DNA of 64,000 nucleotides from Plecoglossus altivelis (lineage: Eukaryota; Chordata; Actinopteri; Osmeriformes; Plecoglossidae), in the NCBI GenBank assembly GCA_036571765.1, contig BROE01000024.1, positions 10,368,875-10,432,874 of the forward strand. Direction: 5' to 3'. Positions within the stretch are counted from its first letter, which is position 1; each line of letters begins with the position of its first letter. Below, in pieces: positions 50,269-62,770 of this stretch. The notes below the pieces were generated by a model. It was not told the DNA's origin and searched no databases. It saw only the letters and a list, made by a program, of their open reading frames with translations. The position numbers and the translations under genes are program-made.

Positions 50269-52300
50269 TAGAGAGAGAGAGGGAGGAAAAGGAACTGGCC
50301 TAATTGATAAAGGGAAGTCCATGTGGAGAACATTCTTGGTCTCTTGTGATCAGTCCTGTTTTTCTCAAAATTATTTAATCACCAAATATAAACTATCTAG
50401 TGGTTTCACCACTAATAATTAAAACAGTTATGAATAGGTTGAGTGAGGTCAGTTTGCTCTATTGTTATGAAGTGGCCATCTGGCCTTACTGAGTGTGCCA
50501 GATACAGACAGAGACTGAGCATCAACGACACTATACCACAACAGAATGACTCTGGATATTTTGTTCTGTCTGAGATACATCCACAATTCCCACTCAAGTT
50601 CCCAGTCAAGGTTTGGGTGAACATGTCTTCTGTCAGCCATTACTCAGAATGCTAACCGACTGACTCACATTTCTCTCTAGTCATCTTGGCTTTCCTACCT
50701 TAGTCTCACATGCAGTAGGTGACTGCGCTAGATGTGTTGGCTCTGCCGTCGCGTGAGGATATGAGGAGATACTATCCCATAAGAGAACCAGGAGCTTCCT
50801 AAAGCACAACGCCAGGATCTGGGGGTTTATTGTGATCCTAACTGATAGCAGGCCATATTATTTGTGCTGTCATCCAAATGATACAATCTCACTGCTTATC
50901 TGACGTGCACAGGAGTCACCCTCCGTCACAGCCCAGATGCAACACAGTCGATTAAGGGCTCCTTGAAAGGTGAACATTCACGGTTGGAAATTCCAAATGG
51001 AAGCTTTTCATTGGATCAAGCAGAGCAGATGTGTTCAGGTCACTGAGACCAGGTTAAGCTGTCTAGTCTCTCTGGGATCTTCTCATCAGACGCTGATAAA
51101 GACTGCCAGCCTTAAGTGGCTTCATACCACAAAGGCAAGAAGCTCAGTGAGGCTTTGTAACTGTACCGAGATTTCCCCCCAAGATCACGTAACCAGAGTC
51201 TAGGGGACCTGTTTCAGTCCTGTTGCAGAGGCACTGTGGAAGTCTCTACCTAGACACTGTGGGCTCTGTTGAAAAACAAAGTTGTATAATATGCTTACAA
51301 AAAATGTCCATGGTCTTACTTCCCCTCATGGACAATCACTGGATTGATATGTTGGATGAGGACTAGTGCCAGCTGTGTACAGACTGTTACTGAACACACC
51401 CATGTTACACAAGATCAGACAGCAGGAACAGAAGCAGCCATACATTCTAGAGTGTTTAAAGTAGACAGCCTATTATGACAGATGTTGGTTCATCATTTCC
51501 CCCCGGTCTCTCTCTCTCCTCTCCCCATCAGGTACGTACCAGGGTCAGTGGATGGGCGGCATGCGGCATGGCTACGGCGTGCGCCAGAGCGTGCCCTACG
51601 GCATGGCCACCGTCATCCGCTCCCCTCTGCGCACCTCCCTGGCCTCCCTGCGCTCCGAGCAGAGCAACGGCACCGTCCTCCAGGACCTCTCCACGGGGGG
51701 CGACACGCCCAGCGGAGGCCGCGGCGGCTTCGTCCTCAACTTCCACTCGGACAGCGAGGTGGTGACCGGGAAGAAGAAGGGGCTGTTCCGGCGAGGCTCG
51801 CTCTTCGGGAGCCTGCGGCAGCTGCGCAAGTCCGACTCGCGGACATCCATCTCCAGCAAGCGCAGCTCGGCGCGCAGCGATGCCGCCATGAGCCGCATCA
51901 GCTCCAGCGACGCCAACTCCACCGTCTCCCTGGGCGACGGCGAGCTGCCCGACGAGGACCTGCCGCTGGAGGACCACGTGGACGCCACCACCACGGAGAC
52001 CTACATGGGCGAGTGGAAGAATGACAAGCGCAACGGCTTTGGGGTCAGCGAGCGCTCCAACGGGATGAAGTACGAGGGGGAGTGGGTGAACAACAAGAGG
52101 CACGGCTATGGGTGCACGGTTTTCCCCGAGGGCACCAAGGAGGAAGGGAAGTACAAAAATAACGTATTGGTGCGTGGAATACGGAAGCAGTTGATTCCTC
52201 TTAAGAACCCCAAAACCAAAGAGAAGGTGGACCGGGCTGTAGAAGGGGCCCAGAGAGCCGCAGCCATCGCCAGGACTAAAGTGGAAATAGCAGCTTCCAG
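48867..52300 (+). CDS. JPH1: JPH1, junctophilin 1, N-terminal part (exons 1-2)
   Basis: Exon 1 is 48867-49245 (379 bp) and exon 2 is 51532-52300 (769 bp), with GT-AG borders and matching phases (1, then 2). They encode residues 1-382 of a family about 660 aa long. MORN repeats are visible at YCGGWEDGKAHGHG (14), YAGSWSHG (38), YQGYWSQGKRHGLG (60), YRGEWSHG (82), YDGTWSNGLQDGYG (106) and YQGQWMGGMRHGYG (129). After a Ser/Arg-rich joining region (about 150-283) come YMGEWKNDKRNGFG (284) and YEGEWVNNKRHGYG (307). GIRKQLIPLKNPKTKEKVDRA leads into the alpha-helical segment, which breaks at the exon 2 donor. Junctophilins bind plasma membrane phospholipids through MORN repeats and anchor in the sarcoplasmic reticulum by a C-terminal membrane segment, which is not in this window. 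The sequence favours JPH1 over JPH2-4. Confidence 0.96.
49246..51531 (+). other. JPH1 intron 1
   Basis: 2.3 kb with GTAAGA donor and TCTCTCCTCTCCCCATCAG acceptor. Contains (GA)n at 50188-50282; otherwise nothing recognisable. Confidence 0.85.
50188..50282. repeat. (GA)n microsatellite in JPH1 intron 1
   Basis: About 95 bases of GA with a few GATA interruptions. Confidence 0.95.
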
Positions 52301-52970
52301 GTAGGTCTGTGTGTGTGAATTCATTGGTGTTTGTCTGCCATTCGACCTGCCTGTTTGTCTGTTTGTCTGCCTGCATAATTGCCTGCCTGTCTAAAATCCA
52401 GTCATAATTTCTCTGTCCGCTAACACACACCGGTAGAGGTACTTCGCTGTAGCATCAGAACCACTGGCAGTTTCTCCAGGCCATTAGCTTTATTTCCATT
52501 TGCAAGACATCTATTCCTGTGGGCGATCATCCGTTTGATCTTGTGGCTGAGGTTTGATTGAAGGTTGGGTCCTTACATAGCCAGAGTCCCATGACAAAGA
52601 CCCTAACGTTGATTCATTTGGCGTCTCGGTGCTGCTGCGTGGGTCTTTATTGCCTCTTGTTCCAGCGCTGGTGCGATCAGCCTTGAAAAGGTCCCTCTTC
52701 TATTCTCTGCCCATATCTCAGATGCCCCAGAGCAGGGCTGCGCTTCTGCTGTGTAATATCACCATACCTGCGGCTGTGCCAAATGCATCTCGTGAGCCCT
52801 ATAACGATACTCGTCCCTCTGCCAAGCGCCGCTCTGGTGCGGCACCTGCTCTCTGACAGGTGGGCTGGACGTGACCTTTCCGAAACAGACCCCTCTGTTC
52901 TTACCAGGAGCCCACTCTCAGGGTGTGCAGGGTGACACTGTTCTGCAGGCTCATTTAGGAGTGTTAGAGT

Positions 52971-53007
52971 CTCTTTCTCTCTCTGTTTCTCTCTCTCTTT
53001 CTCTCTC

Positions 53008-53068
<61 letters not shown>

Positions 53069-53070
53069 GT
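52971..53070. repeat. (CT)n microsatellite
   Basis: CT units with TTCTCTCT interruptions in JPH1 intron 2. Confidence 0.95.
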
Positions 53071-53960
53071 CTGTGTCTCTTGCTCCCACACAGGGAGGTG
53101 GCTTGCAGAGGGGAACACTGACATCCAGACAGTGAAAAGGATTATCCACATCTGACTGAGATCCATGATCACAGCCCATCTCTTTAATATAGTAATAGCT
53201 GACCCCATGTGACCCTCTGCCTAATACTAACTCACTCACCCAAATGGGCCTCAGCCTTTTACTATGCCCCTATAGCAGTTCCATCAATTTCATATTTCTA
53301 CTAAAGAAAGAAGGACGGTTATTAAGATGTTTTTTGACATCGTAGCTCTCAGGCAACTGAGATTCCTCCCGTCTTGTGAGAGGATCAATTTGAAACCTTC
53401 CGCTGTACCATCCAAACTCCTGTAGTCCAAGACTAAAGTACCATTCATGTGTGAACACAGAGCAAGATGACCATGGTGTATATATTCAGGCTCACGTCGT
53501 GTTTAATGAATAACTCATTTTGTTTCTGGGCCAGTTGCTTGAAACAGACCAAGCAGCGCGCTCGGCTGCGACCCAGCAAGTCACTTTGCTGTTTCTTACA
53601 TGTAAAGGACACAGAGTCAGGTTCCCAGGCGGTTGGTGGTGATGGGAAGTTAGCGATTGTGTAAGTGGCATTATGCAGCGCATGGTGGTGATGTGGTGGT
53701 ATTGATCTTAGGAGTCATGTGACCCAGCTGCATTGACCTGGAATGGACCCAGTGAATCCAGAGGGGCTGAGAGAAGCGGAAACCAGCTCACGGACCACAG
53801 AGGAGGGAGGAGAGGAGGAAGGGGAGGAGGGAACAGAGGAGGGAAGGGAGGAGGGAAGAGAGAGGGAGGAGTGTGGATAGGAGGAGGAGATTGGAGAAAT
53901 TAGAGAAAAGATAGCAGGGAGGAGAGAGAAAGGAAGTGGGGGGAATTAGTAGAGGAGAGA

Positions 53961-54142
53961 GGAGGCGGGAGAGAGGAGGCCAGTGAGAGGAGGCAGGAAA
54001 GAGGAGGCAAGAGAGAGGAGGCAGGAGAAAGGAGGCAGGAGAGAGGAGGCAGTAGAGAGGAGACAGGAGAGAGGAGGCAGGAGAGAAGAGACAGGAAAGA
54101 GGAGACAGGAGAAAAGAGGCAGGAGAGAGGAGGCAGGAGTGA
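53961..54142. repeat. 14-bp minisatellite, 13 copies
   Basis: Units of GGAGGCAGGAGAGA, with one to three changes each, repeat at exactly 14-base spacing from 53961 to 54142 (182 bp). It lies in a purine-rich stretch starting at 53800. Minus-strand frames read LLSPASFLL-type peptides and are artefacts. Confidence 0.95.
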
Positions 54143-54424
54143 TGGGCCCTGAGTCGAGGGAGGTGATTCATTTCGATGAGGAGCCAACTGCTGAGTGGGA
54201 GCTTTGTAGAGATACTTAAATGGTCGTGAAGGACAGAAAGGAAGCGATGGCAGAAAGAAGAGAAAGAAGTGAAGAGACAGCATCCCTGCCCCCCTGAATC
54301 CCTTCTGAAAACCAGCATACAGGAGCCATCCCATCAGCCCCTGGGGCAAAGCTGATGACCTCATAGTGTTGATCAGCCAATCAATACAGTCGAAGTGTTG
54401 AGCTATGGTCCTAACTAGTGCCAG

Positions 54425-54426
<2 letters not shown>

Positions 54427-54468
<42 letters not shown>
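54427..54468. repeat. (GA)n microsatellite
   Basis: About 20 GA units. Confidence 0.94.
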
Positions 54469-54470
<2 letters not shown>

Positions 54471-54789
54471 AAGAATGAAAGTTTCACTTGAGGAGTGAAA
54501 GTTTCACAGTTTATTTTGATAATCTTATAAAATAATATAGTCCTCTTCTCAGCATAGTGAATACACAACTGTCCAGTGTATGAATGGGAGCTGCGTGTGT
54601 GTATTGTTGTGTAATGTGTGTGTGCTGTGTGTATTGTTGCATGCGTGTGTGTGCTGTGTGTACACTCGCCAGGGCTGTGAGCTGAGATAAGTGAGTATTT
54701 GTGGCTGGCATTGCTCCAATTGAAAACCAGGCCCTCCTCATAAGGTTACACCCAGTAGCCCCTGGCCACGCCAGCACTGATACAGCAAG

Positions 54790-54833
54790 CACACACACAC
54801 ACACTCACACACACACTCACTCACACACACTCA
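54790..54833. repeat. (AC)n microsatellite with CTCACAC interruptions
   Basis: ACACAC and CTCACACACA alternate. Confidence 0.9.
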
Positions 54834-55558
54834 CATCAACTTCAGTCCCCTTACACCACCAGACGTCCAGAGACTGGACTGCAGGCTTGTCACTGTACAG
54901 CTGTATAGGCTACAACACGCCATGCTGCTGTTCAGCAACGTCAGCACAAAGCAGCAGAGTTCCAGCCTCTCCATACATGACCATGTATGCTTGGCCATGT
55001 GTCCCAGCAATGTGCTGCGCTCAGGGCTTCAGCGAAGGAACCTGAAGCAGGACTAATCATCCGCAAGAGGAAAGGGGCGGACGATTTTGCAGATGTTGTC
55101 TTAGAGGTTCGCGTCAGGACAGGACGGACCCCTTTTAAATCAGGGGAAACGATGTTTGTATGTGTTTGAATGATAGGGCATTGAACGTGCTAGTGGTTAG
55201 AGACTGTAAAGTAAGGCTACTGGGATCGTGTGCGTGTGCCTGGTTTGAACTATGTAAAGTAGGCTTAGATTTGTTTGCTGTGTTTGACTTTCAGATCAGC
55301 TTGGCATTTCTGTTGACATGCAACTTTTTGTTTTGTTTTCACAAATATTAAATGCAAGCCCTTCAAATAAACACACAATCTCTGAAATATCAAGGCATTT
55401 AGTCATACAATTACAATTCATACCATTATCAAATTCTCACCTTGCCAGGTAAATCACTTAACCCTTTTAGTGTACTTATATAATCATTTCAGCGCAGGAT
55501 TTTTGGTGTTTAAACTGTGATTGGGGCCCTAAGACACTGTGACACTGTCTTCTGAACT

Positions 55559-55624
55559 GTTAGCACATTAGCTCTGTTAGCACAGTAGCTCTGTTAGCAC
55601 ATTAGCTCTGTTAGCACATTAGCT
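55559..55624. repeat. 17-bp tandem repeat, about 3.9 copies
   Basis: GTTAGCACATTAGCTCT repeats at 55559, 55576, 55593 and 55610, one copy with CAG for CAT. Confidence 0.93.
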
Positions 55625-55728
55625 TGTTTGTGTTGGCCGTTCGGCTGCCAGCTACCAGACTATACCACAGACTATGTTTTGAATGGTCAGTGGAGACAGA
55701 TTGCAGAGGGAGGGGCACCTGCTTACAC

Positions 55729-55731
55729 ACA

Positions 55732-55781
<50 letters not shown>
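55729..55781. repeat. (AC)n microsatellite
   Basis: About 22 AC units. Confidence 0.95.
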
Positions 55782-55782
<1 letters not shown>

Positions 55783-56518
55783 TGCACACCCGCCTTTGTG
55801 TCTACATGCATTTCTAAACCTACTTACAAATACTACTTACCCTTCAGTTACAAATACCCTGTCCAGCCTCCTATCCAGTGTCTGCTGGTCTGGTGGTGTG
55901 TCAGCACTGTTCGCTGACTAAATAAGGCAAGGCAGGACTCTGCTTATCAGCACCTGCCAGGAATATATACCCACCCTGCCACTGATACAGTAGTCAGCCA
56001 TCACCACACTGGCTATCATCTCTCCTGAGTGTGTGTGTGTCTGTGCGTGCGTGTCAGTGTGCGTCAGTGGAATTTCGACAGAGAAAGATTGGAAGGAAGA
56101 GAGTGAGAGAGAGAGAGGATAAAAGATGAGAGAAGGATGAGCAGGAAGGGGGGATGTTTCTGTCCAGCTATCACCTTCACAGAACTCGGTGTGATATAGG
56201 ACCCACAGGCTGGGTCCCACACACTGGGTCCCACATTCCTGGCCTTTCACTCTCCTACTAACGCCTGAATGGAGGGTCTGTGTGGCCCAGGAGCAGTGAT
56301 GAAGGAGGAGTGATTACATGTGTGAGCCTGACTGTAAGTGTAGTATGTGGTGTTGCATGGGGGAAGTCACAAGTGTGCAGGCCTCCCTTGGTCTTGACTT
56401 GACAGCCAGATCATGTTTATCCTCTCTCTATCCACTGACCCCCACCACCATGCTTATGGCATTGTGGAAGGGCGAGGTTACGTAAGAGTCACTGCTGACA
56501 GGTTGAGAGGGAGTTCAC

Positions 56519-56551
56519 ACACACGTGCACACACACACACACACACACACA
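56519..56551. repeat. (AC)n microsatellite
   Basis: AC units with one GTGC interruption. Confidence 0.9.
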
Positions 56552-56997
56552 CTTAGAGGCTGGACTGTGCCGTCTTTATCCATATCAGCTACAGGTATTA
56601 ATGATTCCATTCTGAGTTCTATCAGAGTAGACTAAGGAGCTATTAATAATGTGGCTGATGCTGTATCACACAGCCTCCTCTCCATATGAGCTGGTTCCTA
56701 CTGTAGGGAAGAGATTCACAGCCTCGCTAGTATCTGTTTCATAAAATGTCATGGTTCTGTTGGGGAATAGTTATATTGGATATTATATTGTCGTTGAAAC
56801 CCGTCTGTAGAGATCAATAATGTTTAATATGTCTGAGTGTGTGTGTGTTCCAGAGAATAAAGGTGAAGGCATGAGCCAAACACACAGGTGTCCTGGTGTT
56901 CCGGAGAGATCTGGCACATCGCTGGTGCTATTATAAGATCTATCAGATATACTGAGGGAAGGAGAGCGGGGGAGAAGGAAAGAGAGATAGAAATGTG

Positions 56998-57090
56998 GAT
57001 GCTGGAGAGAGAGAGAGATGGATGCTGGAGAGAGAGAGAGATGGATGCTGGAGAGAGAGAGATATGGATGCTGGAGAGAGAGAGAGACAC
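56998..57090. repeat. 23-bp minisatellite, four copies
   Basis: GATGCTGGAGAGAGAGAGAGATG-like units begin at 56998, 57021, 57044 and 57067. Further GA-rich sequence, with one more GATGGCTGCTGG-like phrase, runs to 57,130. Confidence 0.92.
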
Positions 57091-57971
57091 AGAGAGGGAG
57101 AGAGAGAGGGAGATGGCTGCTGGGGAGAGAGAGCAGTGTCTCCCTTATCTCCTCCCACGGAAAGCGGTCAAGGTATTACTTGAAGCATAATTATTTTGGT
57201 CTTAAAAATGTGGTCCTTCCGAAATGTGCGTGACTGCGTGTCGAGCACAAGTCTGTGTCACAAGCAAGCAAGATAGGGTTTCACTAACACACCATCACAC
57301 TGCTTTGCAGTGGCCCGAGGCTGCTAATGTCAGAGAAGGATATTTCAAGCCGTTCCGGCTGTAACAGGTGAGACATGAGTTGGGTAGACAGGAAGTGTTC
57401 TGACAAAGGAAGAAACAGGTGTATGGCTAGACTGCAGTGATTAAAGATGGAAAACCCTCTCTCTGCTGCTCAAGTGCCTGCTTGGTCTCCTGTCTGTCTC
57501 GGTCTTCATCTGCTTTACAAATCACAGCTCCTGCACTGTGTCTTTGTACATTATTCAAATGCTTGTGTGTGTGTGTGTGTGGGCATGACTGTTGAAAACG
57601 AGGTTGCCCCGGGTGAACGGTGGCTGGAGACATCGCAGTGAGTGAGGTGTTATACTTCCACCTCTTTTCTCTGTCAGTGTCACTAATGAGGCGGTAAGCT
57701 TTCATCCTCTGTTAACCATGGCCCCCAGAGCCACAATGTTTAACATGTCCCCCAGGGAACTGTGTGGATGTGTGAGAGACACACGCAGAGGTGTGTTTCC
57801 TTACAAAGACACACGGACAACACGATGCCACCCGTCGCCACATTTGCAGCTCTTGGGAGATTTCACGTATTGGATCTGTTTTTAGTGTTGATAACTGTCT
57901 TGCAACTGTCTTTCCTGCCGCATGATAAAACGCTCACTTTCGCAACCATCTTGCCCAGGAGCGATTGGAGA

Positions 57972-58010
57972 TGTGTGTGTGTACGTGTGTGTGTGTGTGT
58001 GTGGGGGGGG
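57972..58010. repeat. (GT)n followed by a G run
   Basis: GTGTGTACGTGTGTGT... then eight or nine G. Confidence 0.9.
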
Positions 58011-59084
58011 GATGTCAGTGGAGGCAGGAGGTGGGAGGAGCTTGTACACAGCCTGCAATTAAAACTACCTCCAGTGCAGGCGGTTGCCAGGCAATGTGAC
58101 CTTTACTCTTGCAGGTTGTGTGTCGGATGTAGCGCCCTGCAGTCAAGTCACACACACTGTTGTGTGTGAGCGTCTGCATGCGTTCACTTTGACATCGTTG
58201 TGACTAAAGCATAACCCTTTATTTGCAGCTTGCAGGGTTTGTTTGTATCGTAAACAGGTCAGATGGACGCGCTGTGTGGTCACTGTGGGTGTGTAAGGGA
58301 GCGTGTTGACGATCCGTCTGCGGCCTACACTAGGTCACACATGCGCCACGCTCTCTGGAGTGGGTTCCTTCGTCGGCAGCGTGGTTAACACAGGCCAGAT
58401 GCTTGGTTAAAATCGTCCACCCAAGTGTCTCAGGCGGTTTCCATGGCAACGGCTCCAGTCATCTTGTCAGCCGTATGAAAGGTTGGTTTTCCACATTAAT
58501 GCGGCAGGGAGTCTTTGAGCTAGCGAGGAGAGCTCACGCCATGTTTACTCGCAGAGCCAAGTGCTCGCCAAGCGCCAGATCTGATGTTTGACGATGACGT
58601 CGGCTCCCTCGAAAAACAGCAAACAGTAGGGAAACTCAAACATAGCATGGGAAGAAATTGCTTAACAGGTGTGTTTGATAGCTGCTGATAACCGATGGGA
58701 ACGTGAATGGCACAAAACACCTCCTCATCATAATGATCTAGACTCACTGGATGTCTGATAGGTCTTACCAAGCTATTACCACGGCAGTAATGCTCCTGTA
58801 CTCCAAAGGGTGTTTGTGTGTTTGTGGGTGAGAGCCAGAGACAGAGGGTGCATTACCTTGGATTACAGTAGCAAGTGAAGCCACATCGCAGTTCAAACAC
58901 AAGTCAGTCACGCTTCGTTTGTGTCAACAGAACAGTCATCTAGCATCGTCCTAGTTATCACCTGCGAAGCAGACGCACCAGAGGACCGGAGCTGTCGTTC
59001 TTCGTCCGTCTGCAGCTGCAAAGACGCCATGTCGTCCGCCGTCTCCCCTCCTGCATTCCTCTCAGCTGTTAGCCTGCTAGGCTT

Positions 59085-59425
59085 CAAGTCAAGTCAAGTC
59101 AAGTTGTGCTTTATTGCCATTCCGCTACATGCGGGGGCATACAGTGGAACGAAATGTCGTGCCTCACAGAGCCACGGTGCTACAGAAGTACAGACATACA
59201 ACAGTACAGGCAAACAACTATCCAGTTAAAATAAATATAACAATTTTCCTATACATAAACTAAAAAATATACAAACTATACAAACTGTACGAATACTTAC
59301 CGATGGGGAGGTGTACATGTGCAAAGAGTACTGTACATGTGCAAGGAATATGAGCGTGTAAACATACATATGTTGCCGATATTACAGAGTTTTTAGTGCA
59401 ATGTTCAGTGTTGGGTCATGAGTTG
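59085..59425 (+). repeat. Dispersed teleost repeat starting (CAAGT)n
   Basis: Begins CAAGTCAAGTCAAGTCAAGT, then TGTGCTTTATTGCCATT, a CATACAGTGGAACGAAATGTCG phrase, CACGGTGCTACAGAAG and later TACATGTGCAA and TTAGTGCAATGTTCAG. This order is familiar from a non-coding repeat family common in fish genomes. The right border and family name are uncertain. Confidence 0.6.
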
Positions 59426-59756
59426 GGTCACCCATACACACACAGCTGTGTGACCAGCCCGGCCCAGTGCTGCCAACACCCTGCCACAGCACAGCAGCTT
59501 CATCTTCCTGACAAGGAGAGGGATGTGATTCAGTGTCACTCTCTCTACAAACCCTGATTGGTCACACTTACACGTACAGGACACAGAGGGATCCTTTTAC
59601 ATGATGACACACTGACTCTCTCGACGTGACTGATTTCAATCATTTCGATTTAAAACGCCGCAAGAACCGTTTGATTTAAGTTAAGATTATTTCAATGTGT
59701 TGGGTAGGGAGTATTTGATATCAAAATCCTTTCATTTCAGGACTTTTGTGAGTGCA

Positions 59757-59895
59757 CCACACACACACCAACACACCCATACGCACCAACACACCCACAC
59801 CCACACCCATACACACCAACACACCCACACACACCAACACACACACACCCATACACACACCCATACACACTAACACACCTACACCCACACATAAA
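59757..59895. repeat. AC-rich imperfect repeat (ACACACCAACACACCCATAC units)
   Basis: Variable ACACCC, ACACCA and CATACAC units over about 140 bases. Confidence 0.92.
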
Positions 59896-61484
59896 CAGAG
59901 CTGCTTTGATGCCTGAGAAGACCGTCTTGTACACTCTTATTTTCTTTTGTCTGCTGTGTTCAACTGTAAAACTCATGCTTGCTGTGAGACGACAGGCTTG
60001 AGATGGAAGACGTGACTGAGTTCAGACACTCACTCACTCACCCACACACTCACTCACTCACTCAATCACACACACCTACTCCGAGCTACCTGATTGCGTG
60101 GCTGGTAAGATCTGTCCAGGTCAGATCAGCATAGCCACAGCAAGCTGAGTTCCTGCTCTCTGAGTGGGCTACGTCAGGAGAGATGAGGTCACTCACCCAC
60201 AGAGAGAACACTGCTCAGGGTCTCCACTATTTCACCCAAGTTGATTCACCTCAATCTTCTGACAGTTCACAGAAAGCAAATAATCTGTCTCCGTTTGGGC
60301 TTTGAAATGTGTTTCTATCTGGTCTGTGCTGTTTGCCCACAGTCTCCTGTCCTTGGAGAGCTAGCAGGTGATGATCTGCTTGTGCTGGGCTGTGGGCTGT
60401 TGGGCTGTTGTGGTCATGCTGTCAACTGAAAAGTTCACAACATTTGTGGCATGATTAGGATGTGGAAGGATGTCCAAAACAAACACTTGATCGAATCTTT
60501 ACGTTTTGCGCCTTTACGTATGACTTCCATACTAGTCAGCTGTTTAAGTAGCATTACGTTCAACAGTGTTATCAAATGATAAAAATACATACATGTCCTA
60601 ACATGACCAGTGAAACTGGTCTCGAGTTACAGAGTACAGCCCTGCGTTTAAACCCAGACCGAGCCGAGTCCCCCTGATACCAGCTGTAGCTCACTAACCC
60701 ATTAAAAGATTCATGCGCTCTTGTCATCATCACAGACTCCCTGGTAATTCTAACTCTGATCCAGCGCAAGAATAATGCAGAATAATTTGAGTGTCGGGTT
60801 CGGCTAACTGCTAAGAGTGTTAGTCATGGTTAAGTAATCCAGAATTAACACCAGTTAGTAATTCAATACAGGCCCTAGGGGTGGAAAAGGTATGTGCAAG
60901 CTAAGTGCTAATTTGTGCAGACGTAATCTCGCTGCTTGTTTGAACCCTGTGAATGAGTGTGAAACTAGGAGACTCCTGGAGATTTGTTCTGTGTTTGGGC
61001 CCCGATGCACGATGCTTGGCACTGTACCTTGCTCACTGCAACTTCAGTAGGTATGTCCATGATGATTGGTGCACAACGATGACATGGTTTTGTAGATATA
61101 GTATAATTGTAAATGTTGGCCCTCACATGTTGTTTTTTCAGGACGTTTGCGCTGAGATTTTCATACAGAAGGCATCAAATCCCAGCCCCGTGTGTCGCAG
61201 TTGCCCTCTCTGTCAACTGATCCAGCTTAGCATCTCTGCGGAGTAGGAGATGGTGGTGGAAAACATTGGCGGACAGGCGTGTGTGTGTGGTGATCTGGTG
61301 TGTGCGGGAGTGGAGGTTAGGGGGGTTGTGTTTGAATGTGGCGTCCTGTATGGACTTAACGGTGAAGGTCAGGGTCAAGGTTTCAAGTTTGGGTTTCAGG
61401 TCTGTATCTTATCTCATTGTGAACCAGAGGACATTCCACCTCTCCGGCCTGCTGGGGTGAGTGAAGAGAAGACAGGAGAGAGGA

Positions 61485-61533
61485 GATATGGGGGAGGGGA
61501 GATATGGGGGAGGGGAGATATGGGGGAGGGGAG
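61485..61533. repeat. 16-bp G-rich tandem repeat ending at the gap
   Basis: GATATGGGGGAGGGGA repeats three times and stops at an N run (61534-61562), beyond which (CA)n begins. Confidence 0.9.
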
Positions 61534-61562
61534 NNNNNNNNNNNNNNNNNNNNNNNNNNNNN
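61534..61562. other. Assembly gap (29 N)
   Basis: Run of N between a G-rich repeat and (CA)n; true length unknown. Confidence 0.99.
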
Positions 61563-61754
61563 CACACACACACACACTTGTGTAGGAGACAAGGCTACTG
61601 CGAGCCCAAAAAGAGAGCGCATCTTGTCGCATGCAGGGGTCTGAAATGTAACCCTACAGTAAAATTAGAGAGGCTGACTTGCATACCTCAGCAGGTTTAC
61701 ATTCCCCTGAGTCTTTAGGGGTAGGCACTAAGACACTGACTGTATCCCCACAAG

Positions 61755-61812
61755 AGGGAGAGGGAGAGAGAGAGAGAGGCAGAGAGAGAGGCAGAGAGAG
61801 AGAGAGAGAGAG
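61755..61812. repeat. GA-rich microsatellite
   Basis: GAGAGAG with GGCAGAGA interruptions. Confidence 0.92.
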
Positions 61813-62639
61813 TTTTGGCACACTTGGGAAGATTTGTTTTTTTATTCAATTCCCACTGATATTTCACTACAGCATATTCACATTGGGACTTGTGTGACCA
61901 GTATGTTGTCTCCCTCTCTCTAAGTGGGGACTAGATCTCTCTGTCTGTCTAAGAGCGTGACACTGGGAAGTGTGAGGTGATTTTCACTGGCGTCTCACTG
62001 CCCCCCACCCCTCGCGCCCTCCCCTCACGCCCCACCCTGCCCCCCACAATGCCTTCCTCCCCCAACAAATACACACACCATCCCTTTCCTCTGATACTTT
62101 TGTGGCCACCAGTGTCTCTTGGGCTCCCTCTCCTCTGTGGGTCCCCTCCTCCAGCATACTGCCAGTCTGGGAGGCTGGAGCTGCCTCTTCCTCGGCGTGG
62201 CCTTGGCTCTTCCCTCTCTCATATATATGGACCTGCAAAGCCCTGCCAGGGACACACACGTGAAGCACGCGGTCGCCAAGTACCACACGGCTCGGCCTTC
62301 ATTTCACTTCAAAATAGAACGCTTTTGCATGTGTTTGCATATGTTGGCCTGCGTCTATTTGTCAGACTGAATGTGTGTCTGTGTGTGTGTGTGTGTCCTG
62401 TTGTGGCCTCGGAGGGTCCAGTGCTCTGTATGTGTGTCCTTTGTCCCAGGGTGCAAGCTTATTTCTGGAGAGGAAGCCATCTGACTGTGCCCTGGCATAT
62501 GGCTCCTCATACATTTTAATGCATCTGTGTCCCTGCCTGCGTCTCATTAAAACAAGACTCCTCACTGTCCGAGGACGGAAGAGGAGTCAAGAATAGAGAG
62601 GATTGTAACGGTTGTATTGGTGACTGTGTGTGGAGGCAT

Positions 62640-62770
62640 TAAAGGAGAGAGAAAGAGAGAGGGGGGGAGAGAGAGATAGAGAGGCAGATGGAGATGGAGT
62701 AAAAGAGGGAGAGATGACATTGATTGAGAGGGAGAGCAACGAACAGACGCAGAGAGTGAGAGGAGTAAGG
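62640..62770. repeat. Purine-rich GA tract, impure
   Basis: GAGAGAAAGAGAGAGGGGGGGAGAGAG and similar phrases over about 130 bases. Confidence 0.85.

Noticed and set aside
51475..52024. Other plus-strand frames over JPH1 exon 2 (96 and 180 codons)
   Set aside because: Out-of-frame readings of the same GC-rich exon.
51528..52430. 300-codon minus-strand frame opposite JPH1 exon 2
   Set aside because: It is the antisense shadow of a GC-rich coding exon (few stops); the plus-strand frame has clear MORN repeats and splice sites.
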